A stretch of 64,000 nucleotides of DNA from JAVBMP01 sp031552195 (GCA_031552195.1 JAVBMT010000003.1:62001-126000), one strand, 5' to 3'. Shown: positions 54,822 to 64,000, numbered from the stretch's first letter. Numbers and translations: made by a program. Notes: generated from the sequence alone by a model not told the origin.

Positions 54822-56939
54822 ATGACAGCGTCTAAGGTTTTTCCTTTCCTCGGCTGGCTGAAAGGCTATAACGCGGAAATTCTGCGTTCTGACCTTATGG
54901 CCGGAATCAGCGTCGGCCTGCTTCTCATTCCCCAGTCGATGGCTAACGCGCAGTTAGCCGGGCTTCCGGCGCACTACGGGCTTTACGCCGTTCTTCTGCC
55001 TACGATGATAGGCGGGCTTTTCGGTTCCAGCAAACAGATGTGCAACGGCATGGTGGCGCTGGTCGGCATGATGACGGCGGCCGCGCTCGAACCGTTGGCC
55101 GCCGCCGGCAGTTCCGGATACATCGCCTATGCCGTGTTGCTGTCTTTCATGGTCGGGCTGGCGCAACTGGCCATGGGCGTGCTGCGCCTCGGTTTTCTGG
55201 TGAATTTTCTTTCCCAGCCGGTTATAAACGGCTTTACCAATGCCGTGATCATCCTGATTGCCCTTTCCCAGCTGCACAAAATTTTTGGAGTAACGGTAGA
55301 AGCCGCGGAATACCAGTTTGAAACGCTCTACCTCGTTCTTATGGCCGCATTGCGCGACGCGCACTGGCCCAGCGTGCTTATGGCCTGCCTGGCCGCCGCC
55401 GTCATTTACGCCGTTCCGCGTCTGGCTCCGAAAATTCCGGCCGTTCTCTGCGCGGTGGTCATAACCACTATCGTCTCCTGGGCCACCGGATACGAGCAAA
55501 AAGATTACCTTCCGCTGGCCGCCCTGAAATCCCCTGTGGCGGAAGCCCTGATAAGCGAAATCTCTTTTAAGGGCGACGAGCTGGAACGCATGAAAGGCGA
55601 AAGCCACGAACTTAAACAGCGTTTGCAAAAAACCGGTTACAGAAATCCGGATTTGCTGCTTGACCTGAAGTTTCAGTCTGAACAGCTTGATATCCAGGCC
55701 AGCCGGGTTATGGTTGAAATGTCCATTGCCCGCACCCAGCTGCGCGCGCTTGAGTTCACCAGGGTGGAAAAGGAGGGCGCGGTCTTTTTTTACCGGAAAG
55801 GCGAAAAAGTCCCGGGGGCTGATTTGAGCGATGGAGAGGGCGGCTGGCGGATGCTGGTCGGCAGCGGCGGCGTAAAAGACCGGCTGGTTTTCAGCCGGGG
55901 CGGAGAAGTGGTGGGGGATGTGCCCGCCGGGTTACCTTCCTTGTCTTTGCCCACGCTCGATTTCAACGCCATCTGGCAGCTTTTTCCTTTTGCGCTGTCC
56001 ATAGCTTTTATCGGTATAGCCAGCAGCATTTCCATCGCCAAAACCGTGGCGCGGCTGAATAACGACAGGATAGACCCTGATCAGGAACTGATAGCCCAAG
56101 GCCTTTCCAACCTTGCGGCCGGTTTCAGCCAGACCAGCCCGGTGGCCGGTTCCTTTTCATCAACCGGCATGAACATTTCGGCTGGGGGAAAAACGGGTTT
56201 TTCCTCAGTTTTCGCCGGGCTAAGCACGCTGCTTACTTTGCTTTTCCTTACGCCGCTGCTGTATCACCTGCCCCAGCCGGTTCTGGCGACCGTGGTCATA
56301 ACCGCGATGATTCACCAGGTGCATTTCGCGACCTTCCGCCAGGAATGGAAGGCCCAATGGTATGACGGCGCGGTGGGCGTCCTGACTTTCGCCGTGACCT
56401 TGGCCGCCGCCCCGCAAATGCACTACGGGCTTATCGCCGGAGTGACCCTTTCGCTGGTGGTGCTGGTTTACCGTTTTATGGATTCCGGCGTGACGCATCT
56501 GGCCTGCGGAGACAACAGGCGCGCCGTTGACGAACGCCTTGTGGCCGGAAAATCCTGCCGCCACATCGCCGTTATGCGCTTTCAGCAGTCGCTTTTTTAC
56601 ATTAACAGCAGCGTGCTTGAAAACCATGTTGTAAAACTTGTTTCGTCCAATCCTGAATTGCGCCATGTGCACCTTGTGTTTACCGGCATAAACGAAGTGG
56701 ATTCCTCAGGCGAGGAAATGCTGGCGGTGCTGGTCATCTGGCTGCGCAAGCACGGGGTCGGCCTTTCCGTGAACGGGCTTAACGACAAGGTGTTCGCTGT
56801 TCTGGAACGCACCGGGGTTTTGGCGCAAATCGGCAGCGACAATATCTTTCACACCCTTAACGAAGCTATAAACGCGGTGCACGGCAGGGTTTCGTCCGGT
56901 GAAGAGTGCGCTGATTGCCCCTGGCATAAACTGAGGTAA
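54822..56939 (+). CDS. SulP-family anion (sulfate) permease with STAS domain and large insertion
   Basis: A 705-residue SLC26/SulP transporter. The membrane domain begins with LRSDLMAGISVGLLLIPQSMANAQLAG, and SQPVINGFTNAVIILIALSQL follows. The canonical VGDVPAGLPSLSLP segment and the SSISIAKTVAR loop come later, and a C-terminal STAS domain (about 570-690) includes the HLVFTGINEVDSSGEEML strand. Between about residues 225 and 360 there is an extra hydrophilic insertion, the first half likely coiled coil, that ordinary SulP proteins lack. Sulfate uptake is a sensible role in a sulfate reducer but other anions are possible. Confidence 0.88.
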   Translation: MTASKVFPFLGWLKGYNAEILRSDLMAGISVGLLLIPQSMANAQLAGLPAHYGLYAVLLPTMIGGLFGSSKQMCNGMVALVGMMTAAALEPLAAAGSSGYIAYAVLLSFMVGLAQLAMGVLRLGFLVNFLSQPVINGFTNAVIILIALSQLHKIFGVTVEAAEYQFETLYLVLMAALRDAHWPSVLMACLAAAVIYAVPRLAPKIPAVLCAVVITTIVSWATGYEQKDYLPLAALKSPVAEALISEISFKGDELERMKGESHELKQRLQKTGYRNPDLLLDLKFQSEQLDIQASRVMVEMSIARTQLRALEFTRVEKEGAVFFYRKGEKVPGADLSDGEGGWRMLVGSGGVKDRLVFSRGGEVVGDVPAGLPSLSLPTLDFNAIWQLFPFALSIAFIGIASSISIAKTVARLNNDRIDPDQELIAQGLSNLAAGFSQTSPVAGSFSSTGMNISAGGKTGFSSVFAGLSTLLTLLFLTPLLYHLPQPVLATVVITAMIHQVHFATFRQEWKAQWYDGAVGVLTFAVTLAAAPQMHYGLIAGVTLSLVVLVYRFMDSGVTHLACGDNRRAVDERLVAGKSCRHIAVMRFQQSLFYINSSVLENHVVKLVSSNPELRHVHLVFTGINEVDSSGEEMLAVLVIWLRKHGVGLSVNGLNDKVFAVLERTGVLAQIGSDNIFHTLNEAINAVHGRVSSGEECADCPWHKLR

Positions 56940-56980
56940 AAAACATTGCCAAGGCGTCCGGTTGCGGCTATATCCCGCCG

Positions 56981-57658
56981 ATGCGCAATGAAAAACGACC
57001 CGGCGGCGGCCTGCCCCATATTCTGCTCTGTTTCTGTCCGCTGTTGCTTGTTTTGGCCGCCCTTTACCTGATTTTCGGCGACGACCGGCAAATAAATCTT
57101 TTTTTCCGCGCCTACCGCCCCGAACACCCGGACCTGACTTTCTGGGTCCGCCTTTTTACGGTGTGGGGAAACTCCTGCTTTTACGTCCTTTACGGAATTA
57201 TTTTTCTGGCCGGCTGGCGGCGGGCCGACCGCAAACTGCTCGGCCTGGCCCTGGCTTACGCCCTGGCGCAGATAGCCGTTTCAGTATTTTTGCTCCGCAT
57301 CCTGAAAATAGGCATAGGGCGGCCGAGGCCTCAAGTGGACGGACCCTGGCGGCCTCTTGCCGCATTCAATCCTTCCTACCAGTCCATGCCTTCCGGGCAC
57401 GCCACGGAAATCATCATCTCCTGCCTTCCTCTCGCCGGTTGTCTGAAAAAATACTGGTTTTCCGCCTGCATGGGGCTTCTTATAGCCGCAATGGGCTTTT
57501 CACGCGTATATATAGACATGCATTACGCTTCCGACGTTCTGGCCGGGGCGTTCACCGGCCTCTTCGGGGCGTGGGCCGTGCGGCGTTTGCATAAAAACCG
57601 CCGTTTCCAGGCCGCTACAGACAGGCTTTGCCGATGGAGCGAAGCGAAGCGTCCTTAA
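56981..57658 (+). CDS. PAP2-family membrane phosphatase
   Basis: A 225-residue integral membrane phosphatase with about six hydrophobic segments. The three-part active site is visible: KIGIGRPRP (KxxxxxxRP), PSGH with the nucleophile-assisting His, and SRVYIDMHYASDV (SRxxxxxHxxxD). Members dephosphorylate undecaprenyl diphosphate, phosphatidic acid or lipid A. Its place upstream of an ArnT-like transferase suggests an envelope-lipid role. Confidence 0.88.
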   Translation: MRNEKRPGGGLPHILLCFCPLLLVLAALYLIFGDDRQINLFFRAYRPEHPDLTFWVRLFTVWGNSCFYVLYGIIFLAGWRRADRKLLGLALAYALAQIAVSVFLLRILKIGIGRPRPQVDGPWRPLAAFNPSYQSMPSGHATEIIISCLPLAGCLKKYWFSACMGLLIAAMGFSRVYIDMHYASDVLAGAFTGLFGAWAVRRLHKNRRFQAATDRLCRWSEAKRP

Positions 57659-57851
57659 TTTTTCCAGGGCCTTGTGAACTGAAAACCGGAATGCGTCGAA
57701 CGTTTCGCCGCGTTAAGGCTGCCGGTTGGCCGGAGCCGGTTGCGCGGCAGCGTGGCAACGCGGCGTTGTTAGTGCCGGTTTGCTTTTGTTTTGCGGCATT
57801 GTGCGGAAGCCGGTAACAGGATATACCCAAGTTGAACGGAGGATATTCCCC

Positions 57852-60395
57852 ATGATTTTCGGGAAAAAAGATAAAAATTCCAAAAAAGACGCCCCGCTTG
57901 AGGCGACAGGCCCTGACAACGCCGGAGCCAGGCGGTCTGAAGGCGCTGAAAACTTGCAGGAACTTTATAAAATGCCCTGGGATGAAAACTCCGGTTCCGA
58001 TAGCGCGGAAAATCTTACCGGGCGGTCCGCCCCGGACGACCTGAGCCGCGCGGAAGAAGAACAAAGCGCGCATGTTACGGCGGGAAACGAGTTTGTAGCG
58101 GAATCACCCTCCGGTTTTGAAACGGAAAAAACGGCCCCGCCTGAAGGTGACGCCTCCACAGGAACGGGTCTCGCCGAAGAGGGAGGGGAAACCTTCGAGG
58201 CGAACGGAAATAAACGGCCCGATGGCCCGGCGGACGCCGTTCGCCATGAAGGGCCTGAAGGTCCGGACGTGGCCCCGGCTATTCCTTCCGCCAACGGCGC
58301 ATCCGGGCCGTCTCTGGCCCTTCCGCCGCTGTCTTTCCTTCCTTCCGGAAGCCCCACGGCGCTTTCGCGCGTGTACGGCGTGCTGGCCTGGTCTCCTTTT
58401 GTCACCATAACCCTTCTGGTGCTGCTTCAGACCATCTTTACCCTTGACGCGCGCGCGTTATGGTATTCAGACGAAATACGCCACGCCAACGTGCTGCAAA
58501 ACCTTCTGCAGCACGGCGACTGGCTGGTGCTGCACCTTAACGGGTTGCCTTACCCGGACAAACCTCCCCTGTATTTCTGGTTTCTGGCCGGAATTCAGGC
58601 CGTTATGCCTTATTTCGGGATTAACGCGGCCCCGGCGGCGCCTATAGTAATGTTTGCCGGGGTTGCGCTTTCCGGGCTGTTTTTCTGCTGGGCGGTCCTG
58701 GCCATGGCCCGTTGGGTGGGAGGCGTGAACCGCCACGGACGCCTGGCCGCAGGGCTGGTCGCGGTGAGCTGCGTTTTCATCAGCGGTCTTTTCCACTACG
58801 CCCGCATGGACCTGCTTTTTTCCGCCCTGATTGGCTTTTCCCTTGTGTTTATTTTCAACGGCCTAAGGCGTGAGCGCTCCATCGGCTTGATGCTGCCCGG
58901 TTTTTTTCTGGCCGGGCTGGCGGTTATGGTCAAAGGTCCGCTTGGTCTCGTTTTTCCCTTGCTCGGCGTTTTGCTGTTCATTTTCTGGAGCGGAACCCCC
59001 AGGCGCGTCATTTCGCTTGATTTCCTGCTCGGCTTGCTGGCGGGCCTTCTGCCGGGCCTTGTCTGGCTGGCTGCCGCCTGGTTCGGCGGGCATGAAGATT
59101 TCGTGCGTGAAATAATCAGCAATCAGATAATAGGGCGGGCTATTGACGCCGAACACCACGCGGCCCCATGGTTCCATTACCTGGCTACTTTTCCTCTGGT
59201 CTGGCTGCCCTGGACTTTCCTGCTGTTTTTCCTGCCCTGGGAAGACCTGTTCAAAAAACAGACCTGGCGTTTGCTGCAAAACTCGCGCAAAGGCGAGCGG
59301 CAGGGGCTGGCGTTCCTGTTCCTCACCGTCGCTGGCGGATTTGTCTTTCTGTCGCTGGTCAGCACGAAAATTCCCATTTACCTGCTGCCGTTAATGGCTC
59401 CTTTGGCCGTGCTTACCGGCCGGGCCGCCCTCGGCCTTTCCGGGCGGCGTTGCCGGTGGTTCCAGCGGGTGTTGGGGCTTTTTTTCATTGTTCTGGCCGT
59501 GGATATGCTGCTGGCCGCCATGTTCTATTCAGGCGACGTGGACTTTTTCGCTGACGCGCTGGCTTCTTTCGGCATTCCCGCCTGGCCGGTGGAAATACAG
59601 GGAACGATCATTTGCGCACTTGTGCTGCTGGTGTGCGCTTCGCTTTTTCTTGGCGCGCTCAAGGGCGCAAGGCCGGAAGGGATGCTGCTGCTCGCCGCGC
59701 TCACGTTGACCGCCGTTTCTTACCCTCTTTTTAAAATAACCGCGCCCTCGCTCGATTCCGTTCTCAGCCCGGCCGGACAGGCCGCCGCGATGCGTTCTTA
59801 TATCGACAAGGGCTACCATTCCATGACTTTCGCCATGTATTCCGGAACATACAGCTATTATACGGATGCGGCTCAGGACGAAGTGCCCAAAGACTGGGCC
59901 GAACTGGCCCGCAAGGTGAATTCTCATTCAGCGGTGGTGCTGGCCATGTCCGCAAACAAATGGAAGGAATGGAAGGAAATGCAGCCGGAAGGCGAGGCCG
60001 CGAAAGATTTTCACGAAATTTCACGGCAATGGATAGCGGAAAGAGAATACGTCTTGCTGCTGAAAGGTCCTGACGCCGTTAAGGCGGCGGAGCCGGAAAA
60101 CGCGCCTCCCGCCGGGCCGGCGCCGAAACCGGAGCCGGAACAGGGCGATGGGGCTGCCGCCCCGTCAGGCCCGGAACTTCAGAACCCGGGCGATAGCGCC
60201 GTTTCCGGGGAGCCGGGCCATGAACCCGAAAACAACGGGCCCGGAGTTGAGCTAGGCTCAGAGCCGAATCCTGATGCGTTGAACCCGGAAAGCGGACAGG
60301 AAACGGAAGAGGAAAAGGCCCCGGCTGAGGAAAAAAAGGACGAAGTTCCTCAGCCGTCCAGTCCGGAACCGCCTCGGGTTGACATTGCCGCCTGA
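57852..60395 (+). CDS. ArnT/PMT-like membrane glycosyltransferase with long acidic N- and C-terminal tails
   Basis: An 847-residue GT83-type transferase using a polyprenyl-phosphate sugar donor. The membrane domain (about residues 180-640) starts with ALWYSDEIRHANVLQN, holding the acidic catalytic motif, then HLNGLPYPDKPPLYFWFL, and has about a dozen segments. It is flanked by a 170-residue hydrophilic, Glu/Gly/Pro-rich N-terminal extension and a Pro/Glu-rich C-terminal tail of about 110 residues, both likely disordered. ATG at 57852 is chosen (GGAGGA 8 nt upstream). The acceptor could be lipid A or another envelope component; not decided by sequence. Confidence 0.85.
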   Translation: MIFGKKDKNSKKDAPLEATGPDNAGARRSEGAENLQELYKMPWDENSGSDSAENLTGRSAPDDLSRAEEEQSAHVTAGNEFVAESPSGFETEKTAPPEGDASTGTGLAEEGGETFEANGNKRPDGPADAVRHEGPEGPDVAPAIPSANGASGPSLALPPLSFLPSGSPTALSRVYGVLAWSPFVTITLLVLLQTIFTLDARALWYSDEIRHANVLQNLLQHGDWLVLHLNGLPYPDKPPLYFWFLAGIQAVMPYFGINAAPAAPIVMFAGVALSGLFFCWAVLAMARWVGGVNRHGRLAAGLVAVSCVFISGLFHYARMDLLFSALIGFSLVFIFNGLRRERSIGLMLPGFFLAGLAVMVKGPLGLVFPLLGVLLFIFWSGTPRRVISLDFLLGLLAGLLPGLVWLAAAWFGGHEDFVREIISNQIIGRAIDAEHHAAPWFHYLATFPLVWLPWTFLLFFLPWEDLFKKQTWRLLQNSRKGERQGLAFLFLTVAGGFVFLSLVSTKIPIYLLPLMAPLAVLTGRAALGLSGRRCRWFQRVLGLFFIVLAVDMLLAAMFYSGDVDFFADALASFGIPAWPVEIQGTIICALVLLVCASLFLGALKGARPEGMLLLAALTLTAVSYPLFKITAPSLDSVLSPAGQAAAMRSYIDKGYHSMTFAMYSGTYSYYTDAAQDEVPKDWAELARKVNSHSAVVLAMSANKWKEWKEMQPEGEAAKDFHEISRQWIAEREYVLLLKGPDAVKAAEPENAPPAGPAPKPEPEQGDGAAAPSGPELQNPGDSAVSGEPGHEPENNGPGVELGSEPNPDALNPESGQETEEEKAPAEEKKDEVPQPSSPEPPRVDIAA

Positions 60396-60432
60396 GGAAA
60401 TTGCGGCGTTCTGGAGGCTTTCCATATAACTG

Positions 60433-60480
60433 GCCATGCAAAAGCCCCGCCCGGATTTCCGGGCGGGGCTTTTGCATGGC
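60433..60480. terminator. Bidirectional terminator between convergent genes
   Basis: A perfect 22-bp stem (60433-60454 with 60459-60480) with an ATTT loop; the arms include AAAAGCCCCGCCCGG. It separates the plus-strand glycosyltransferase from the minus-strand ilvE and should work for both. Confidence 0.9.
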
Positions 60481-60492
60481 GTGGTTTCAGCC

Positions 60493-61569
60493 TCAGTAAC
60501 GTTCAACCTTGCGCAGCCATCCGGCCGGGGCCGGCTGTCGCCCGTTTTGCATTCCGGTATAAAGTTCGTAGAGCGCACGGCTATGTTTGCCTATGTTGCC
60601 GTCGCCCACGGTAACCTCGGAACCGTCGTCAAATATATAGCGGCCCACCGGGCTGACCACGGCGGCGGTGCCGAAGCCTCCGGCTTCAATGATTTTTCCA
60701 GTTTTTACTCCGGCTATGAAGTCGTCCAGGGCGACGCTTTCCTGCCTGGCCTTGATTTTGCCGAGTTTGGCCAACTCAAGCACGGAAAGCGAGGTGATGG
60801 AGCGCAGGATGCTGTCGTTGAATTCCGGGATGATGAAGGTTCCGTCTTCCAGAACATGGTAATGGTTCATGGCTCCGGCTTCTTCAATGTATTTGTTGGA
60901 GGCGTCAAGGTAGAGCACCTGTTCCGCTCCGGCCTTGTAAGCGTATTCAGCGGCGCGCATCGAGGCGGCGTAGTTGCCGCCGGCCTTGGCCGTTCCGGTG
61001 CCGCCGGACACGGCGCGGTGGAATTTTTGCGTTATCAGCAACTTGATAGCCTTGGAAAATCCGTCTTTATAATACGGACCGGACGGAGAGAGCATGATGC
61101 AGTAGATATATTCCTTGCTGGGCTTGACGCCCAGAAGATCTTGCGTGGCGAACATGAAGGGGCGGATATACATTGACGACTCCGCCTGGGTGGGGCACCA
61201 GTCGCGGTCGACGTCAAGCAGGCGCAGCGCCGCTTCAACCTGCAGGTCAACCGGAATTTCCGGCATGACCAGAACTTCGGCCGAAGCGTTCATGCGCCTG
61301 GCGTTTTCGTCCAGGCGGAAGGCGTGGATTTCGCCATCGGCGTGCTTGAAGGCTTTCGCGCCTTCAAAAATGGCCTGGCCGTAATGCAGGGCCATTGCTC
61401 CGGGCATAATCGAAAATGGCGCGTAAGGCACAATGCGCGGGTCATGCCAGCAGCCGTCTTTGTAATCGACCATAAACATATGGTCGGTGCGCACAACGCC
61501 GAAACTACCCACCTTGGCGGGCGGGGTTTTTCTTTGAGCCTTGCCGAGAAGTTCGTAGCGTATGTTCAT
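60493..61569 (-). CDS. ilvE: Branched-chain amino-acid aminotransferase
   Basis: PLP enzyme interconverting Leu/Ile/Val and their 2-oxo acids. At 358 residues it is the larger type II (eukaryote/Bacillus-like) form. The PLP lysine is K195 in GTAKAGGNYAASM, and YIEEAGAMNHYHV and SPVGRYIFDDG further support the family. ATG at 61569 (MNIRYELLGK) is preferred to an in-frame start at 61653 as it has GGATGGG upstream and a normal N-terminus. Single gene with its own terminator. Confidence 0.94.
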   Translation of the reverse strand: MNIRYELLGKAQRKTPPAKVGSFGVVRTDHMFMVDYKDGCWHDPRIVPYAPFSIMPGAMALHYGQAIFEGAKAFKHADGEIHAFRLDENARRMNASAEVLVMPEIPVDLQVEAALRLLDVDRDWCPTQAESSMYIRPFMFATQDLLGVKPSKEYIYCIMLSPSGPYYKDGFSKAIKLLITQKFHRAVSGGTGTAKAGGNYAASMRAAEYAYKAGAEQVLYLDASNKYIEEAGAMNHYHVLEDGTFIIPEFNDSILRSITSLSVLELAKLGKIKARQESVALDDFIAGVKTGKIIEAGGFGTAAVVSPVGRYIFDDGSEVTVGDGNIGKHSRALYELYTGMQNGRQPAPAGWLRKVERY

Positions 61570-61727
61570 ATGCCCATCCGTCGTTCTGAGGTTAAATGAA
61601 ACATTGTTTATAAGTTCGTTTTTATGGCAAAAAGGCAAGGCGTTCAAGGACAAATATCGCCGTTCAGCCGGCGGAGAGGGCCTGGCGGCCCTGAAGCGGG
61701 GGCGGCGGTACGGGCGGAGTGGAGCGG

Positions 61728-63008
61728 TTACCTGCTATATTGCTTTTTCCATTCGTCCATAAACAGCAGGGCCGCTTCCAGCGGTTCCAATTCGCCGTTG
61801 CGCGAGCGCAGGGCGGCGATAACCGTATCGAAATCAGCCTGAGGCGGAAGTGAGAGGCTTTCCAGCAGAAGGCGGAGCCCGTCTTGCAAGTCTTGCGGCA
61901 TATCATCAGGCCATCCGGCCACCTTGCGCTTTTGCGGCCAGCCCTGGCTGAAAGCCGGAAAACTTGCCGGCAGGCGTTCCGCCGCGAAGCCGAGCAGCGC
62001 GCGCATGCGTTGCGCGTAGGTGTGGTCGGTCAGCACACGCGCCCTGGCTTTGCCCGCCATCTCCGCCCTGGCCTCAGGGTCACGCAGGTAGCGTTCGATT
62101 TGCGCGTGCAGTTCGGCCTTGCCGCCGAAAGTAGCCAGTTCGTCTTCCGCGAAAAGTTCCGGCAGCAGGGCGCGTTTGTCCACAAGCTGGAAAGCGCCGC
62201 AGGCCGCCACCTCGAAGGTGCGCGGGTTGACGAAGTCTCCGGCCTGTATTTCCGCTTCAGGGCGGACGCTTGAGTGGACGTTCAGGTTGATGTCGGAGGC
62301 GTTGTAAATGCGCACGGTATCTTCCGGTGAAATGCGCGCCCCGTTCGCTTGCACCAATGGGGCCAGCGCCGCGTCTTCCTCCCACTCCGTGCCCCAGATT
62401 TTGAAATCGTGGCGTGTGAATTCGCGGAAAAGGGCCCGGCGGTTGGGATAGCCCGCGCCCATGAAAGACAGGGCCGAGCCGAAGCGTTTGCGTTCTTCCG
62501 CGTTCAGGCTGAGCGGCTTGTGAAAATCCGGCTGGGCGGCCAGCGGAAGGTAAAGGGCGTTATCAACGCCCATGGCGGCGAGTTCGCCCAGGAAAGGTTC
62601 GCGCTGGATAACCGCGAAAATGTCGTAAAAAGGGGCGAAGGCCCGCCAATATGTGAAAAGGCGGAAATCCTCCACAAACCACATGGCGGTTGGAACGCCG
62701 TCTTTGCGCAGGCGTTTCAGGGTTTGACGCGGCAGGGGGGCCTGGGCCATGGCCAGCACAAGGTCAGGCGCGAAGGCCTCGACCTTGGCCATAACCGCTT
62801 GCCCGACATGCTGCAAAAAACTGTTTTCCAGAAAATCCAGCCTGTCTTGCGCGATATTCAGGCCTTTAAGGGCGGAAAAGGCCGGAAAGAAATCCGGCGA
62901 TTCGAAAATTTCCACCAGGCATCCCGCCTCCTTAAGGCCAAGGGCGCAGTAACGCCCGACCGGAAGCGAGCCGCCATAGAAAGGCAGAACCAGCAAAACG
63001 CGTGTCAT
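61728..63008 (-). CDS. CgeB-like glycosyltransferase
   Basis: A 426-residue GT-B-fold protein. An N-terminal Rossmann-like domain (VLLVLPFYGGSLPVGRYCA) and a C-terminal nucleotide-sugar-binding region with VNPRTFEVAACGAFQLVDKR, the motif of the CgeB/glycosyl-transferase_1_2 family, are visible. The start overlaps the end of the GT9 gene by 4 nt, so they are translationally coupled. In Desulfovibrio relatives such pairs are often linked with surface or flagellar glycosylation; that role is inferred from family knowledge only. Confidence 0.8.
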   Translation of the reverse strand: MTRVLLVLPFYGGSLPVGRYCALGLKEAGCLVEIFESPDFFPAFSALKGLNIAQDRLDFLENSFLQHVGQAVMAKVEAFAPDLVLAMAQAPLPRQTLKRLRKDGVPTAMWFVEDFRLFTYWRAFAPFYDIFAVIQREPFLGELAAMGVDNALYLPLAAQPDFHKPLSLNAEERKRFGSALSFMGAGYPNRRALFREFTRHDFKIWGTEWEEDAALAPLVQANGARISPEDTVRIYNASDINLNVHSSVRPEAEIQAGDFVNPRTFEVAACGAFQLVDKRALLPELFAEDELATFGGKAELHAQIERYLRDPEARAEMAGKARARVLTDHTYAQRMRALLGFAAERLPASFPAFSQGWPQKRKVAGWPDDMPQDLQDGLRLLLESLSLPPQADFDTVIAALRSRNGELEPLEAALLFMDEWKKQYSR

Positions 63009-64000
63009 AAATACCTCGGGAGGATCCAGTCGGTTTCGGAAAACAGGTCCTGGGATATATTGAAAAGCGTGTTGGCCTCATGCGCGGAAAGCGATTCCAG
63101 GCTTTCCCCCAGCAAATGCTCGGCCAGCAAGGCGCGCTTGGCCAGCCGCGCTTCCGCGAAGTGGTCTTCGCCGTCAACCGCGAGGTAGCTCACCCCGGCG
63201 CTGTCCAGGGTGCTGACAAGCCCGAGCATGCCTTCAGGCCATTCCGGGCTGTGCTTTCCGGCCAGGTGCCCCAAAAAGGCCTTATGGCGGAAAGGAGCGA
63301 GGCATTTTACGGCATTGGGGCAGGGAGCTGTTTCCAGACAGGGGGAACAGGACGCCGCGGACTGCCAGACGCGGTGCCCAAGGCCATACGGCCCGGTTTC
63401 AAAACACCAGGCGGACGAAAGGAAAAAGGCCATGACCGGAACCCCGAGGTGGGCGGCCAGATGCATTGTGCCGGTATCCGGCGTAAGCACCAGGTCAAGC
63501 CCGCGCAAAAGTTCCGGAAGGTCGGTCAGGGCGGTTTCCCCGCTTCTGTCTTCCGTTTTTTGCAGCATGGCCTGGCTGAAAAGGCGGCTTAAACGCCGCG
63601 CCAGGGGGCGTTCGCCCTTGCTGCCCAAAAGCGTTATTTTAGGGCCGTCACGCCCGGAGAAGACGGCCTGAACGCAGGCGGCCAGCTCTTCGGGCGGCAA
63701 GGAGCGGCGCGATTGCCGCCCGGCCAGCACCACCCCGATGTTGCTTTGGCTGCCGTGGCCGGAACCGGCCGGGCGGGCCACGGGGTTAACAAGGGCGGCT
63801 TCGACCGGGTTCGGGTGGAACCAGGCCCAGAAGTCAACCAGGTTAAGCGGCGCGGTGGCGCGGTCCTTAGTCCAGCGCCCGGCCATCCTGCTCCAGGCCG
63901 AAGCTTCATTTTGCCCTTTGGCCCGGCGGTAACCCTTGACTTTTTCCGGAGGGAACAGTCCGGCCAGGGCCGAGGCCATCAGGCTGCGGTTAAGGATGTA
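63005..64000 (-). CDS. GT9 (heptosyltransferase-like) glycosyltransferase, 5' end beyond the window
   Basis: ADP-heptose:LPS heptosyltransferase-like protein. The frame runs to the window edge with seven codons (YILNRSL) beyond the first internal ATG at 63979, and that sequence is typical GT9 interior, so the true start lies outside. Visible GT9 pieces are LTPDTGTMHLAAHLGVPVMAFF with the conserved DTG and its downstream His/Gly, and the CSPCLETAPCP Cys cluster. The last about 60 residues, with LSAHEANTLFNI, form an extra C-terminal helix region. Confidence 0.85.
   Translation of the reverse strand, partial: YILNRSLMASALAGLFPPEKVKGYRRAKGQNEASAWSRMAGRWTKDRATAPLNLVDFWAWFHPNPVEAALVNPVARPAGSGHGSQSNIGVVLAGRQSRRSLPPEELAACVQAVFSGRDGPKITLLGSKGERPLARRLSRLFSQAMLQKTEDRSGETALTDLPELLRGLDLVLTPDTGTMHLAAHLGVPVMAFFLSSAWCFETGPYGLGHRVWQSAASCSPCLETAPCPNAVKCLAPFRHKAFLGHLAGKHSPEWPEGMLGLVSTLDSAGVSYLAVDGEDHFAEARLAKRALLAEHLLGESLESLSAHEANTLFNISQDLFSETDWILPRYL

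Noticed and set aside
61600..61670. Third copy of the MITE-like family upstream of ilvE
   Set aside because: About 22 bases around CAAGGACAA resemble the reverse complement of copy B, but the terminal repeats and the rest of the element are absent; too weak to claim.

Overview
The window looks like a chromosomal segment of a sulfate- or sulfite-reducing bacterium of the Desulfovibrionaceae type. The support is a dsrA-dsrB-dsrD locus (DsrA is 437 aa), a complete mraZ-to-ftsZ division and cell-wall cluster on one strand, a MurE of the meso-diaminopimelate type, an LptD outer-membrane protein (so Gram-negative), and a high-GC, GCC/CTG-rich codon style. All calls come from reading the sequence by eye; no database search was run.

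Layout. 1-2462 (minus): tyrS then serS, with serS cut by the window edge. 2739-20723 (plus): mraZ, rsmH, ftsL, ftsI, murE, murF, mraY, murD, ftsW, murG, murC, murB, ftsQ, ftsA, ftsZ, preceded by a sigma70-like promoter and a 10-bp-phased MraZ box array. 21183-24279: a lone cobJ (plus) and an unusual PTS EIIC-EAL fusion (minus). 24573-30862: an inverted-repeat element, then the membrane arm of a group 4 (Hyf/Hyc-like) hydrogenase (hyfB, hyfC, hyfE, hyfF) with no catalytic subunits, then mntP. A small inverted-repeat element sits between hyfE and hyfF, and a second copy lies after carB. 31179-34508: a rho-independent terminator 33 bp ahead of carB, then carB. 34825-39023 (minus): an ASKHA/ferredoxin protein, a DinB-like protein, rnhB, yraN and rsmI, which look like one operon. 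39324-43809 (minus): a hypothetical protein, dsrABD and a universal stress protein. 44316-45650: a secreted pentapeptide-repeat protein.

45979-50706 looks like a decayed 4.7-kb integrative or mobilisable element at a tRNA-Asp gene. A 15-bp copy of the tRNA 3' end, followed by a diverged copy of the tRNA terminator region, lies at the far end. Inside are gene fragments, an unknown membrane protein, a frameshifted relaxase remnant and an iteron-like repeat array. A copy of the array's paired motif occurs near the opposite end. Two identical tRNA-Asp genes and one tRNA-Val follow.

51233-64000 holds envelope and transport genes: lptD, a small zinc-ribbon gene, a periplasmic amino-acid binding protein, a SulP permease with a large insertion, a PAP2 phosphatase, an ArnT-like glycosyltransferase with long tails, ilvE, and two glycosyltransferases of which the last runs off the window.

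The most unusual stretches are the tRNA-Asp island with its repeat array, the hydrogenase membrane module without catalytic subunits and its invading repeats, the EIIC-EAL fusion, and the terminator in the carB leader.
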